NCBI RefSeq assembly: GCF_020148105.1
Contig: NZ_JAHLZE010000037.1
Coordinates: forward strand, 1-64,000
DNA from: Methanobrevibacter sp. TMH8
GTDB taxonomy: Archaea; Methanobacteriota; Methanobacteria; Methanobacteriales; Methanobacteriaceae
Length of the DNA stretch: 64,000 nt
Reading direction: 5' to 3'
Of the stretch, positions 28,060-38,563 are shown one piece after another. Position 1 is the stretch's first letter, and each line of letters begins with the position of its first letter. Position numbers and translations under genes: made by a program. The notes beneath the pieces are model-generated. The model had not been told where the DNA came from, did not search any database, and saw only the letters and a list, made by a program, of their open reading frames with translations.

Positions 28060-29094
28060 CTAAAAATCAAATAAATAATATAAAACATCTTTATATTTAA
28101 TAAATTGAGCTAGTGTTGTATTTCCAATTATGTCGGGGAGAATTATAGCTACAAGAATTCCAAGTATACCAAAAACAATTCCAATTCCCCAAATAATTCT
28201 CACAGCCTCTTTTTCACTGATTGGTTTTCTGAGGACTAAACGGATTAAAGATTTGAAACCTTGATCTGGTATTATAAGCTTTCCATCACCGTTAACTTGG
28301 GTAGGATTATGTTGTTGTCTTTCCATAATACCCGCACTATAAAATTTCATAGCTGCATCAATGATATTTGGTATAAGGACTATGAATGCAATTAATTTCA
28401 TTCTTCCAATAAAAGCTATTGCAGCTATTGCAGCTCCAATAATTAAAGTTCCAGTATCTCCTGGAAAAACTCTAGAAGGATATTTATTATATAGTAAAAA
28501 TGCAATAAGTGCTCCTAGCATACTCATACTAATAATCGCAACATCATACTTTCCAAGAATTATACATGAAATAGTTAATGAGGTCATAGCTATTACACCA
28601 AGACCAGATTCAATTCCATTTAAACCTGCTAACATATTTGTGAGGTTAGCTACTATTGAAAGAGCAATTGGGATTAAAATGAGATATAACAGCCCTACAT
28701 TTGGAGGAGCAATCCATATTAATGGGATACCAGCTAAAAATAGTAAAATAAATTTTTCTTTTGATGATAATGTTAATAAGTCATCTACCATACCAATTAT
28801 TCCTACAAGAAGAATAACAAGAAGAACTATACTTAATTGAAATGTTAAAATAGGATGTAAATATATACCAGCAAATATTCCAATAATAAAACCAAATAAT
28901 ATTCCAATTCCACCCATTTCAGCTACTATTGGTTTTGCAGATTTATGTATATCTTTTCCAATAATATTTGCTTTTTCGAGTTTATGGATTAATCTTGGCA
29001 TAGTAAATCTAGTTACTAAAAACCCTAAAACACCACAAACTGCTGAAATTAACACAATTGAAAGATCTGGATTTGTTATTAGTAAACTAGTCAA
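28060..29094 (-). CDS. GT4 family phospho-N-acetylglucosaminyl transferase (MraY/Alg7-like)
   Basis: An integral membrane enzyme that moves a GlcNAc-1-phosphate-like group from UDP-sugar to a polyprenyl phosphate, starting pseudomurein or N-glycan lipid intermediates. About ten membrane segments are visible. Active-site features include GMVDDLLTLSSKEKF, the sugar-loop NMLAGLNGIESGLG, and FPGDTGTLIIGA. The NGIESG form is closer to the eukaryote/archaeal Alg7/AglH type than to bacterial MraY. The start is TTG at 29094 with AAAGGT 6 nt upstream. Its substrate, pseudomurein precursor or N-glycan, cannot be settled from sequence. Confidence 0.85.
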   Translation of the reverse strand: MTSLLITNPDLSIVLISAVCGVLGFLVTRFTMPRLIHKLEKANIIGKDIHKSAKPIVAEMGGIGILFGFIIGIFAGIYLHPILTFQLSIVLLVILLVGIIGMVDDLLTLSSKEKFILLFLAGIPLIWIAPPNVGLLYLILIPIALSIVANLTNMLAGLNGIESGLGVIAMTSLTISCIILGKYDVAIISMSMLGALIAFLLYNKYPSRVFPGDTGTLIIGAAIAAIAFIGRMKLIAFIVLIPNIIDAAMKFYSAGIMERQQHNPTQVNGDGKLIIPDQGFKSLIRLVLRKPISEKEAVRIIWGIGIVFGILGILVAIILPDIIGNTTLAQFIKYKDVLYYLFDF

Positions 29095-29224
29095 TTTTTC
29101 ACCTTTATTTTTTCTATTATTTAATTAATCAATTAATTATCTATTATTTGCAACAGTATTTATTTTTTCTATTATTCAATTAGTCAATTAATTATTTATT
29201 ATTTGTAATTGTATTTATTATTTG

Positions 29225-29755
29225 TTATTTCTTGTTGATAATATAATAAACTGTTCTTAAAGGAATTTTTTCTTGTTTAGAAATTTTTTTTGGAGATATT
29301 CCAGATTTAGCTAGATTTTTAATTTTTGTAATTGTAGCATCGCTATATTTGCTTTTTTTCCCTAATTTTATAGAAATTTTTTCATCTTTTTTAGTATTTT
29401 TAAGATAATAAATAGTTTTAACAGGAAGATTAAACTTTTCAGCTATTTTAGAAGGGTCTTCACCTTCTTTTATTAGATTAATAACTTCTTCCTTCATTTC
29501 ATCTTTATATTTCTTTCTAGTTCCCCAATTATACTTTATTTCAACTTCTATTCCTAATTCTTCTAATACTTCTAGATATTTTTTTGAAATTCGTTTGTAT
29601 AAACTAGGGGGGCAAGTTATCTTTTTTAAATCAGGATATTCATCCATTAATTCCACAATCATTTTTGAACTTAATTGAGAACTAATATGAATAGTATTAT
29701 TTTCATCTTCATTATCGTCTATGATATAATCTGTATCATTATTATTTGAAGTCAT
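29225..29755 (-). CDS. DUF1699-like protein with two C-terminal helix-turn-helix segments
   Basis: Residues about 20-85 match the archaeal DUF1699 pattern: NTIHISSQLSS, then YPDLKKITCPPSLYKRISK and WGTRKKYKDE. Two resolvase/Hin-like HTH segments follow: residues about 95-118 (SKIAEKFNLPVKTIYYL) and 145-172 (KKISKQEKIPLRTVYYI). The end is Lys-rich. It is probably a DNA-binding regulator. It starts 15 bp after the DUF530 gene on the same strand, so they form an operon; both contain nucleic-acid-binding features. Confidence 0.7.
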   Translation of the reverse strand: MTSNNNDTDYIIDDNEDENNTIHISSQLSSKMIVELMDEYPDLKKITCPPSLYKRISKKYLEVLEELGIEVEIKYNWGTRKKYKDEMKEEVINLIKEGEDPSKIAEKFNLPVKTIYYLKNTKKDEKISIKLGKKSKYSDATITKIKNLAKSGISPKKISKQEKIPLRTVYYIINKK

Positions 29756-29770
29756 AATTTCCTTTATTTT

Positions 29771-31429
29771 CTATTTTTTAATCATATCTAAGAATTTTTT
29801 AGATTTATTACTTTTTGGCTTTTTAAAAGTATTAATATTATCAATTTCATTTCTAACACTTTTTTCTGTTACATTAAAAACTCTTGCAGAGGTAGAAATT
29901 GGAATATTACAATTTGAACTGATTATAGCTGCTCCTAATGCCACATTATCAATTTGGATATTAGAACCTTTTATCTTTTTCTCTAAATTAAATTTTTTAT
30001 TTAATAATAAATCCATATTATGCAATTCAACAATATGTTCATTTTCATTATTTTTTAGAATCTTTACAACATCTCGGTTCATATTCTCAAAAATTCTTCG
30101 TTGTTGTCTATCTATATCAATTCTAAGATATGGAAATGGACCGCCATATCTTTTTCTTCTATCATATGAAGTTGTTAGATAATATTTAAATATATCCCAT
30201 AAAATAAGTGTTGAACCTACTTCTGAAAATATATCTTTTTCAACAGACTCTCTTTTTTTTATATCTTGAAGTAGCTGAGGGTCTAAATTTTCTCTTTTAC
30301 TCATTAATCCTACAGTTTTCAGTCTGTTTTCAATTTCAAAGCTTTGCCATTCTTCCAAAGAATCTTCTTCAGTTATGAATTTGGGTCTTTGTAGTTTAAC
30401 ATCTCTAACTATTTCATCATATTTTGCTAATTTATATATATTACTTATATTTTCTTTAAAAACAGATTCTTTGTTATTTTGAACAATATTTTCTGCATAT
30501 TTAACATATCCGATAGCTAATGCAGTTCTAGCATGTTTATCATTAATTATAGTTGGTTTTGTTCTATGAAATTGTAAAAATTCTATTCTAACATTTTTTC
30601 CATATTGTTTTCTTATTTCTTCTTCATAGTTATCAACATGTTCTGAATCTATTGTAACCCTTTTACGAATCCATCTATCATTTTCTTTAAATCTTATAAC
30701 AGCAGAAACAGTTTTAACTACTCCTTTTCGTTCCTGTTTTAGAAGATTCAATACCTTTTTAAAAGATTCTCTTCCCCAACTTGTCATTCCAGACATTAAA
30801 ACCATATAATTTCCAGATAATGGCAAATAGGGAATTATTTCTAAACGATAAACTCCAGTCTTATTAATCTTAAAATTAAATTCATTACTTCCACAGGAAC
30901 ATTCTGCAGTTCCAATGGTTTCATTTAGCTCATCATTTTCACCAAATTCATCAATTTCATTGATTTTCTCGGTTAACTCAATGTTTTTGTTATTTTTTAG
31001 TAATTCGATAAAATTAGAAGGCTTGTATGATTTTGAACATTTGGAGCATTCAAATATTCCATATTCTTCTAAATGTCCAATAGCAATTTTATGAGCATCA
31101 ATAGCTGATTTTACACGGTCAAGTATGTTTTTTTTAGCTGTTGCTTTCATTCTGAAATATTGGCCATGTCGATTTACTTCACTTAATTCTTCAAAAGCTA
31201 CATCTCCAGATGCACTTGATCCATATCTATTTAAAGAACGATATGGGGCAGTATAACCTTTTGAATCCATATCTTCTTTTAATTCTTGTAATTTGTTTAA
31301 ACTGTGTGTAAACTTACAGTAAACTGACTTAAATACATCTAACTTTGAAATATTTTCAAAACTTATTTCTTTCTCTTGTATTTTATTTAAGTATCTTTCA
31401 GTTTTACTTATAAGTGTCGATTCATCCAT
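29771..31429 (-). CDS. DUF530 family protein with zinc-ribbon-like and TFB-like segments
   Basis: The 552-aa product matches the methanogen DUF530 family, whose role is unknown. A split cysteine set, CSKCSKSYKP and AECSCGSNEF, could bind zinc (residues about 125-185). The C-terminal 60 residues (about 495-530) contain VALGAAIISSNCNIPISTSA followed by NVTEKSVRNEI. That resembles the last helices of a TFB cyclin repeat, where promoter DNA is read (VTEVTIRNRY in TFB). The ATG has GGT 6 nt upstream. It is the first gene of an operon with the HTH protein. Confidence 0.72.
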   Translation of the reverse strand: MDESTLISKTERYLNKIQEKEISFENISKLDVFKSVYCKFTHSLNKLQELKEDMDSKGYTAPYRSLNRYGSSASGDVAFEELSEVNRHGQYFRMKATAKKNILDRVKSAIDAHKIAIGHLEEYGIFECSKCSKSYKPSNFIELLKNNKNIELTEKINEIDEFGENDELNETIGTAECSCGSNEFNFKINKTGVYRLEIIPYLPLSGNYMVLMSGMTSWGRESFKKVLNLLKQERKGVVKTVSAVIRFKENDRWIRKRVTIDSEHVDNYEEEIRKQYGKNVRIEFLQFHRTKPTIINDKHARTALAIGYVKYAENIVQNNKESVFKENISNIYKLAKYDEIVRDVKLQRPKFITEEDSLEEWQSFEIENRLKTVGLMSKRENLDPQLLQDIKKRESVEKDIFSEVGSTLILWDIFKYYLTTSYDRRKRYGGPFPYLRIDIDRQQRRIFENMNRDVVKILKNNENEHIVELHNMDLLLNKKFNLEKKIKGSNIQIDNVALGAAIISSNCNIPISTSARVFNVTEKSVRNEIDNINTFKKPKSNKSKKFLDMIKK

Positions 31430-31784
31430 TAAATCACCGTGAGGACTTTAATCAAACATAATAATCGAAATCAACGCCAATTTCATCGATTATTTATGTG
31501 GATTTATTGGTAATGTTTTTATTATTGGTAAGTATTTGTAATACTAATTAATATTAAGTAATATGGATTAATATTATCTAATAATAAATAATATTAATCA
31601 ATATAAATTATATTGAGTAATAATAAATAATAATAAATAATAAATAATAATAGACAATATTAAAAAATATTATGCAATATTAAACAGTATTGGAGACTAT
31701 TAAAAATAATATAAAATAATATATTAATGAGATTAATAATTGATTTTTATAATATTTAAATATTTATTATAAATCAATTATATA
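31430..31784. other. Intergenic region with AAT microsatellite
   Basis: Spacer between metG and the DUF530 gene (same strand). An AATAATAAATAATAAT stretch lies at about 31618-31652, and several ATATTA-rich pieces recur. No gene is seen. Confidence 0.5.
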
Positions 31785-33851
31785 TTACCTTATTCTTTCA
31801 CCTACTTCTGATTCATCAGGAGTTAATAAAGCTGCACTATCGGTTGCAAGAATCATTCCTTCAGATTTTACTCCAAATAACTTAGCTGGAGGTAAATTGA
31901 CTAAAACTACTACTTTTCTTTCGATTAATTCTTCAGGAGAGTATCTAGTTCCTATTCCTGCTACAACTTGAATTTCTTTTTCCTTTACATCAACTTTTAA
32001 TTTTAATAATTTATTGGATCCTTCTATTTTTTCAGCTTCTAATATCTGTCCAATTCTTATGTCCATTTTTGCAAAATCATCAATAGTAATTTGGTCACTC
32101 ATATTTTCAACTCCTTTATCATTTTTATTATTATTTTTACCATTATTTTCATCATTATTTGTATCTATATTTCCCTTATTATTATCATCAGTATTTTCTT
32201 CATCTTCTAAGTTTTTATAAAGGTCTTCTTTTTCTTTTTCAAGAGTTTCTTCTTCAATTTTCTTAAATAATGGTTTTGCTTTATTAATTTCATGTCCTAC
32301 TTCAAGGTAAAGTTTAGAATCATTCCATTCTGTATCAGTAGGTATGTTCATTATATTAGCTATCTTTTCAGCTTTATTTGGGATATATGGTTTTAAAAGT
32401 ATTGCTAAAGTTTTTGCAAGTTGATTTGAAAGATATAAACAATTAGCTGCACGTTCTTCATCTTCTTTTACAGCTTTCCAAGGTTCTTGATCATTGAAAT
32501 ATTTATTTCCTTTTTTAGCTATTTTTATTATTTCAACTAAACCTTCTCTGAATTTGAATTCTTCTATTAATTGTCCAACAGTATTTGGAATTTCCTCAAT
32601 ATCTACTTCAAAAGCTCTATCATCATCATTTGGATTTTTATATTCTGGAACTTTACTATTAAAGAATTTTTTAGTAAATGTAAATGTTCTATGCAAGAAA
32701 TTTCCTAATACATCAGCTAATTCATCGTTAATTCTTCTTCCAAAATCATCCCATGAAAAATCAGTATCTTTGTTTAATGGAGCATTTATTGTGAGATAAT
32801 ATCTAAGTAAATCACTATCATATTTTTTAACAAAATCTGCTACCCAAATAACCCAATTTTGACTGGTAGACATTTTTCTACCTTCAAGTGAAAGATATTC
32901 TCCAGCTATTATATTAGTTGGTAATCTACACCCATATCCCTCAAGAAGTGATGTCCAAAACAAAGCATGATGGTAAATAATATCTTTTCCAATAAAGTGA
33001 AGGGCTGTATCATTCCAATAGTCTTCCCATTTTTCACCAGTTTTTCTAGACCATTGTGCTGCAGAAGAAATATATCCAAGGAAAGCTTCTCCCCAAACAT
33101 ATAGTATTTTACCTTCAGCTCCTTCAAGAGGGATTGGAATTCCCCAACTCATATCTCTGCTTAATATCCAATCATTTAATCCTTCTTTTAACCAATTTTT
33201 AGCATAATTTTTAACATTAGCTGGCATAGAATTATTTGAATTGATATATTCTTCAATACTTTTTTGGAAATTGCTTAATCTAAAGAAATAGTGTTTTGAT
33301 TCTTTAATAATTGGTGTGTGTCCACAAGTTAAACATTTAGGATTTATAAGATCAGTTGGTTCTAAATGTCTACCACAGGATTCACAATGATCTCCTCTAG
33401 CTCTTTCACTATCGCAGTGGGGACAAATTCCTTCTACATATCTATCTGGTAAAAATTTCTCGCAATTTTCACAATAAAGCTGTTTTATTTCTTTTTCATA
33501 AATAAGATTTTTTCCATATAAATCTAAAAAGAAGTCCTGAGCTATTTTATAATGAATTTTATCAGTAGTACGTGTAAAACTATCAAGTGAGATATCGCAT
33601 GATTCAAGGTCTTTTGCAATCATATCATGGTATCTTTTAGCTATTTCGATAGGTTTTTTCCCTTCTTTATCTGCTTTAACAGCTATTGGTGTACCATGTT
33701 CATCGGTTGCACAAACAAGTAAAACATCATTCCCTTTCATTCTATTGTAACGGGCATAAATGTCTGCAGGAATATAAGTTGAACGTAAATGTCCTAAATG
33801 ACAAGGACCATTTGCATAAGGAAGTGCACATGAAATAAATATTTTTGACAT
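31785..33851 (-). CDS. metG: Methionyl-tRNA synthetase with C-terminal tRNA-binding domain
   Basis: The 688-aa product carries the class I signatures: [16 protein letters not shown] (HIGH variant HLGH) and [11 protein letters not shown] (KMSTS). A double zinc knuckle, CENC...CPHC and CESCGRHL...CLTCGH, lies at residues about 124-178. After an anticodon-binding helical domain there is an Asn/Asp/Lys-rich linker (about 555-585). An EMAP/Arc1p-like OB fold follows ([19 protein letters not shown] to the end), which serves dimerisation or tRNA binding. The start has AGGAGG 6 nt upstream. Confidence 0.95.
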   Translation of the reverse strand: MSKIFISCALPYANGPCHLGHLRSTYIPADIYARYNRMKGNDVLLVCATDEHGTPIAVKADKEGKKPIEIAKRYHDMIAKDLESCDISLDSFTRTTDKIHYKIAQDFFLDLYGKNLIYEKEIKQLYCENCEKFLPDRYVEGICPHCDSERARGDHCESCGRHLEPTDLINPKCLTCGHTPIIKESKHYFFRLSNFQKSIEEYINSNNSMPANVKNYAKNWLKEGLNDWILSRDMSWGIPIPLEGAEGKILYVWGEAFLGYISSAAQWSRKTGEKWEDYWNDTALHFIGKDIIYHHALFWTSLLEGYGCRLPTNIIAGEYLSLEGRKMSTSQNWVIWVADFVKKYDSDLLRYYLTINAPLNKDTDFSWDDFGRRINDELADVLGNFLHRTFTFTKKFFNSKVPEYKNPNDDDRAFEVDIEEIPNTVGQLIEEFKFREGLVEIIKIAKKGNKYFNDQEPWKAVKEDEERAANCLYLSNQLAKTLAILLKPYIPNKAEKIANIMNIPTDTEWNDSKLYLEVGHEINKAKPLFKKIEEETLEKEKEDLYKNLEDEENTDDNNKGNIDTNNDENNGKNNNKNDKGVENMSDQITIDDFAKMDIRIGQILEAEKIEGSNKLLKLKVDVKEKEIQVVAGIGTRYSPEELIERKVVVLVNLPPAKLFGVKSEGMILATDSAALLTPDESEVGERIR

Positions 33852-34422
33852 TTCTTTCCTCCTATTAGATGAATTATTATTAGTTAATTCTTTTTTAATT
33901 AGGTTAAAATTTATATAATCGTAATTAAAGTATCTCTAAATTTTGAAAATACTTCAAATATTTAAAAAATTAAATATGTTATATTTTTTACTTTATGTTT
34001 TATATAAATATGATGATTTAATTCTAAAATTGTTTAGAATATAATTAAATTTAATTCTAAAATAGCTATTTTTAATTTTTTAAATATTATTACTTTTGAA
34101 TGGTTATTTAAAAATCATTATATCATTTTTTCAATTTTAATTTATTAAAAATAATAATTTTTATTTAATAATATTTTATTTAATAATTTTCATCATTATG
34201 ATTAAATAAATATAAAATTCAATATAGATATTTACAAATTAAAAATAAATTTAATATAAAGTATAAATTTGATATAAATTCAATATAAAAAAATAAATTT
34301 GAATATAAAGTTATAGAATTGATATAAAGTATAAATTTGATATAAATTTAATATTAAAAAATAAAGTAAAAAATAATCACTTTAACAATAATCTTTTAAG
34401 ATTTAAAAACAAATAAAATAAT
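33852..34422. other. Divergent intergenic region with degenerate repeats
   Basis: About 570 bp between metG and priL. The right half (34205-34370) repeats imperfect TATAAATTTGATATAAATT-type units. It should hold promoters for both genes. No gene or structured RNA is seen. Confidence 0.45.
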
Positions 34423-35787
34423 ATGGTTTTATTGTCATTTATAAATCCTTTATCAGAGGAAGGTCAAGAAATTGTTAAAGAGAAAGGCGATCTTAACAGT
34501 GTATTCGAGACTAATGAAGAATTAATCAATATAGTTACTCATGACAAACGTCAAAATATTGATGATGATTCTTTAATACCTGTTAACTATGGTGATTTAG
34601 CTATTAAAAGGATTCAATGGTATATTGAACGAAAAAATAATAAAGATTTTAATAATGATGATTTTAGCTATCTTTTAAATGAAGAAATAGCTGAATCCGA
34701 TGTCATATCTTTTCATTTAATTTCTCAAGCTATAGCTACTAATTTTAATCTGAATTCTCGTGAAACTAGACTTTTTATAGAATCTCAAGGGAAACTTATT
34801 GAGGAACGTTTAGTTAAATTAATGCCTCAAGAAAGAAAAGAGATAGTTAATAAAATATTATCTCAGCTAATTATTCATGATAATATCAGTTGGACTTATT
34901 TAAAAGATCTTGTAGCTTCTAAAAAAATTTCTATTACAGATTTAGTTCTTGATAATGGTAATTTAATATTAGATAAAGAATCTTTTATAGATAAATTTGG
35001 TGACAAATTTAAAGATAGAGCTCCTGATAGAATGTATGATATTATTATTGGGGACAATATTAAAGAGTTGATATTAACTAATATGATAATGCAAAATACA
35101 GAGAATTATCTTGAAAAAATTAAAGAAATGTCTTCTACTATTGAAGTTCATCCTGCTATAGCTGAACTTTCAGATATGATAGCTACTACAATCTCAGAAC
35201 TTTCTTCAAAATACAGTGGTTTTTATGGAACTGGTGGTCCTGGAGGAGATATGAAAATTGGAAAATTGTTAAGGGAAGCTTTTCCACCATGTATAGCTAA
35301 TACAGTAGAAGGTGTTACTTCTGGTGGAAGAAATGATGCAATTGTACTTCTTCTAACCTCTTTTGTCTCTTATGCAAGACTTTACCCAGGAATTTTTAGA
35401 AATGAGGGAGTAGATGTAAAAGTATCTGATATTGACCCTAATTTAACTATAACTTTAAATGAGATTTTACCTCTTATTTATGAAGCTGCAGATAATTGTT
35501 CTCCTCCTTTATTTGATGATCAACCTCAGGAAAAAATAAATATAACTTCAAAACTTGGTTTTGGAATGTATAATGATCCTGAACTTGAACACGAAGGTGA
35601 AACTACTTGGTATACTCCTATGAGCTGTGAAAAGATTAAAATGCATTTGCCTCAATTATGTAAACCAGATAAATTATGTGCAAAAATTGGAAATCCTTTA
35701 TCATATTATTCAAGAGCTAAATGGCAACTACAAAAAGATGGAAAAGGGGAAAATACTGAAGAAGAGATTCAATCTGAAGATAAATAG
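34423..35787 (+). CDS. priL: DNA primase large subunit
   Basis: PriL regulates the catalytic primase subunit and carries a [4Fe-4S] cluster in its C-terminal half. The 454-aa protein has candidate ligands C290 (AFPPCIANT), C402 (MSCEKIKM), C413 and C419 (QLCKPDKLC); a further C359 is present. The N-terminal helical half contains VNYGDLAIKRIQWYIE, a region that in PriL contacts PriS. No ribosome-binding site is visible. priS follows after an AT-rich 116-bp gap, so the two primase subunits form a likely operon. Confidence 0.92.
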   Translation: MVLLSFINPLSEEGQEIVKEKGDLNSVFETNEELINIVTHDKRQNIDDDSLIPVNYGDLAIKRIQWYIERKNNKDFNNDDFSYLLNEEIAESDVISFHLISQAIATNFNLNSRETRLFIESQGKLIEERLVKLMPQERKEIVNKILSQLIIHDNISWTYLKDLVASKKISITDLVLDNGNLILDKESFIDKFGDKFKDRAPDRMYDIIIGDNIKELILTNMIMQNTENYLEKIKEMSSTIEVHPAIAELSDMIATTISELSSKYSGFYGTGGPGGDMKIGKLLREAFPPCIANTVEGVTSGGRNDAIVLLLTSFVSYARLYPGIFRNEGVDVKVSDIDPNLTITLNEILPLIYEAADNCSPPLFDDQPQEKINITSKLGFGMYNDPELEHEGETTWYTPMSCEKIKMHLPQLCKPDKLCAKIGNPLSYYSRAKWQLQKDGKGENTEEEIQSEDK

Positions 35788-35894
35788 AATAATAATAACA
35801 ATAATAACAATTATAATAACAATTATAATAAGAATTATAAATAAAAATAATAATTTTATAAAAAATCATAAAGATCAATAAATATTATGATAAT
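35788..35894 (+). repeat. AAT/AAC-rich microsatellite between priL and priS
   Basis: The spacer consists mainly of AATAACAATAAT- and AATTATAAT-type triplet repeats up to about 35855. It ends just before the priS ribosome-binding site at 35895. Confidence 0.7.
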
Positions 35895-35900
35895 GGTGAT
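35895..35900 (+). promoter_or_regulatory. priS ribosome-binding site defining an ATT start
   Basis: GGTGAT at 35895-35900 matches the end of the GGAGGTGAT consensus. Its GGT ends exactly 6 nt before the ATT at 35904, the spacing seen at most starts in this window. Confidence 0.6.
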
Positions 35901-35903
35901 ATT

Positions 35904-36875
35904 ATTTTTGAAGGAGCTACTTTAGAAGAACGTCGGAGATATTATAGGGAAGAATGGAATGAGAAAGATCTTCCTGAATTTATTACAGAAGGACTCAATA
36001 AGAGAGAGTTTGGATTTGATCATTTGGGGCATGGTCCTAATGATAGGTATAAAGTTTTTAAAGGCAAAGATGCTCTTAGACGTTTTTTAAGATATAAAGC
36101 TCCATTTGCAGCTTATATTTCAGTAGCTTTTTATAATAACCCTCGAAGAAGAGGGGATTGGATTAAATCAGAGTATGTTTTTGATGTTGATGCAAAGGAT
36201 TTACCAATTCGCTCTTGTAATTGTGATGGTGTTTGTGAAATATGTCTTGGTGAAGCTCTTGAAATTGTAAATAATCTTATAGATACATTAGAAAGAGATT
36301 TAGGATTAAATAATATTCATTTAGTTTATTCTGGAAGAGGATATCATATAAGAATATTAGATGAAGAAATTATGGATTCTGGTAGTGACCTTAGATCAGA
36401 AATATTGAAATATGCAGCTGGAGCAGAAGTTCCAAAGTTAGAATATTCTAATGCTCTTGAAGGTGGAACTAGATATAATTTTGAACATTTTTCCATTCCA
36501 ATAGCTTATCCTAAAGTTTTTACAGATAGAATAAAGTTTAATATTCAACATTTAAATGGAACTGAAGAATTAGATGGAATAAATCAAAAATTACTTAAAG
36601 ATATAATTAAAAATAGAGATCTTCTTGATGATAATCAATGGGGAATATTTAAAAGTAAAATTGGTCCTAGAAGATATAAAAACATGGTTAATAGTATGGC
36701 ACGAGTTAATTTAGCTACTATTGATGCAAAAGTTTCTATAGACCTTAAAAGAATTCTCAGATTACCAAGTTCACTTCATTCAAAGGTCAGTATGAAGTGT
36801 GTTGAGGTAAAAGACCGTGAATGGTTTGACCCACTTAAAGATGCTGTTCCTAAGTTTGTAGAAGAAAGAGACTGA
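35904..36875 (+). CDS. priS: DNA primase catalytic small subunit, apparent ATT start
   Basis: Archaeo-eukaryotic primase catalytic subunit. With the ATT start it is 323 aa. Motifs are the metal-binding FDVDAKD (D94, D96), a zinc knuckle C105/C107/C111/C114 (CNCDGVCEIC) and SGRGYH (143-148). The frame is open from 35862, and residues encoded before 36024 are clearly PriS-like (FEGATLEERRRYYREEW and REFGFDH). Yet no ATG, GTG or TTG occurs in frame before the TTG at 36024, which would remove 40 conserved residues. The best candidate is ATT at 35904, with GGT 6 nt upstream. A one-base indel in the nearby T run is the alternative. Confidence 0.85.
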   Translation: MFEGATLEERRRYYREEWNEKDLPEFITEGLNKREFGFDHLGHGPNDRYKVFKGKDALRRFLRYKAPFAAYISVAFYNNPRRRGDWIKSEYVFDVDAKDLPIRSCNCDGVCEICLGEALEIVNNLIDTLERDLGLNNIHLVYSGRGYHIRILDEEIMDSGSDLRSEILKYAAGAEVPKLEYSNALEGGTRYNFEHFSIPIAYPKVFTDRIKFNIQHLNGTEELDGINQKLLKDIIKNRDLLDDNQWGIFKSKIGPRRYKNMVNSMARVNLATIDAKVSIDLKRILRLPSSLHSKVSMKCVEVKDREWFDPLKDAVPKFVEERD

Positions 36876-36900
36876 TATATTATATATAATATATTTAGTT

Positions 36901-38322
36901 TTATAATCTTTTTAAAAGTTGTCCAGGATTTAAAAAATCATCTAAGAAGTTTAAAAAATCAGAATTTTCGTTTAATTTATTTTCTTTTAATAATTTTTTA
37001 ATATTATCTAATTTATAGCTACTAATAATGAGGTCTTTTAGATTTTTACCAACTTTTACTATATGGATATTTTCTTTAGTTAAAATATTTTCTATAAATG
37101 CTTTTGCTGTTCTAAATTCTCTTTCTTTATTTATAACAATCATATCTTCAAGGACATAATAATCCTCTGTATGAGAATCATAATTATTTGAGTTATCACT
37201 ATGAACAGCCAAAAAGTTGTCGCATGCTTTTTTATCCCAAATTTTTGGCCCTTCATGAATATAATATTTATTTTGTTTGTAAACATTCATTTCAAAGATT
37301 AAAACGGCAATGCTTTCTTCATCAGTCCAATAATCACTTTTAAATACAGAAAATTCGTTATTTTCTAATTTTTCTTCAATTGATTGTTGAGTTTTTTTAA
37401 GTTGTGGATGAAGAGAATCAACAGAAACATCAGGTATATCAAAAGTTATAGTGATTGTTTTTGTTTTTCTATCTTTAAATTGTTTTATTATATTTTTACA
37501 GTCTATATTTTTAGATAAAGGTTTGAAATATTTGATTTTTTTATCTTCATCTGAATTTAAAAAGTTTCTAGAAGCTATAATAAATTCTGCCATTTTCTCT
37601 TTTCTAAGAGCTGCACCAACATTTCTATTTTTATCAGTTGGGTCGATAGCTATTAATGGATCTTTAAATAATTTGCTAGTTCCATATTTTTTTAAGTCAA
37701 TAATAGTTTTGTTTTTCCAGTTAGAAGCAGCTTTTAAAGTTTCTTCGAAAGTATTATATCTTAAAATAAGTATTTCACAAAGATATCCTGCAAATCCCCC
37801 TACTTTAAATTCAGATCCATAAGTTCCAACTTCTTTCATGAATTTTTTAAGTAAAAGAACTTCATCTTTTTGTTCCTCTTTCAAATGTTTTTGGATGTAT
37901 TTTGTATGTAAAACTGTTCTATCAACTGCAGATTTTAATTTTTCTGCACAATCTATCTTGTAACATGGAACGAAATCTACATCATACCCATTAATATGAC
38001 TTGTAAGATAAGGATGTGAAGCATAATGTTCTTCAGCTATTCCTTTCATCTGTTTACTACATTCATATCCTAAAAAAAGTCCTTTATCTTTTAAATAATC
38101 TACATCTGTATTTAATTGGAAGTTAATAAAAATATCAATATCTGAACTTCCAGAAAGCCAAGTTTCTTTAGCTATTGAACCTACAAGGAGTGTTTCAACA
38201 TTTATATTTTCTCTTTTAGCTATATTATCAATACAAGTGATAGATTCAGTAGCTATTTTATGAACTATTTCTGATTCTTCTTTTGTTGGTTTTATTTCTT
38301 TTAATATTTCTTTATAGTTCAT
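36901..38322 (-). CDS. cca: CCA tRNA nucleotidyltransferase, archaeal class I
   Basis: Adds or repairs the 3' CCA of tRNAs. The 473-aa protein has the nucleotidyltransferase signature LLVGSIAKETWLSGSSDIDI, with catalytic D61 and D63, then the archaeal-type central and tail domains (VGGFAGYLCEILIL). The length is typical for class I enzymes. The ATG has GTGAT placed with 6-nt spacing. It is convergent with priS with a 25-bp gap. It lies 241 bp downstream of thpR on the same strand, a frequent archaeal pairing. Confidence 0.93.
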   Translation of the reverse strand: MNYKEILKEIKPTKEESEIVHKIATESITCIDNIAKRENINVETLLVGSIAKETWLSGSSDIDIFINFQLNTDVDYLKDKGLFLGYECSKQMKGIAEEHYASHPYLTSHINGYDVDFVPCYKIDCAEKLKSAVDRTVLHTKYIQKHLKEEQKDEVLLLKKFMKEVGTYGSEFKVGGFAGYLCEILILRYNTFEETLKAASNWKNKTIIDLKKYGTSKLFKDPLIAIDPTDKNRNVGAALRKEKMAEFIIASRNFLNSDEDKKIKYFKPLSKNIDCKNIIKQFKDRKTKTITITFDIPDVSVDSLHPQLKKTQQSIEEKLENNEFSVFKSDYWTDEESIAVLIFEMNVYKQNKYYIHEGPKIWDKKACDNFLAVHSDNSNNYDSHTEDYYVLEDMIVINKEREFRTAKAFIENILTKENIHIVKVGKNLKDLIISSYKLDNIKKLLKENKLNENSDFLNFLDDFLNPGQLLKRL

Positions 38323-38563
38323 AAAATCACATATATTAATAATAGATTTATTTAATATTTAATTTAACATTTAATTTAATATTAATTTAATATTAATTTA
38401 ATTTTAAATTTAGATATTTAATTAGTATTTATTTAGTATTTAATTTAGTATTTAATTTAAAATTATTTTAATATAATTTAATTTTAATTTAGATATTTAA
38501 TTAGAATTTAATTTAATATTTAATTTAAAGTCTAATTCGATATTTTATTTAAAATTTTTAAAC

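Noticed and set aside
36024-36875. priS starting at TTG 36024
   Set aside because: It would remove about 40 residues that are clearly PriS-like and has no suitable ribosome-binding site.
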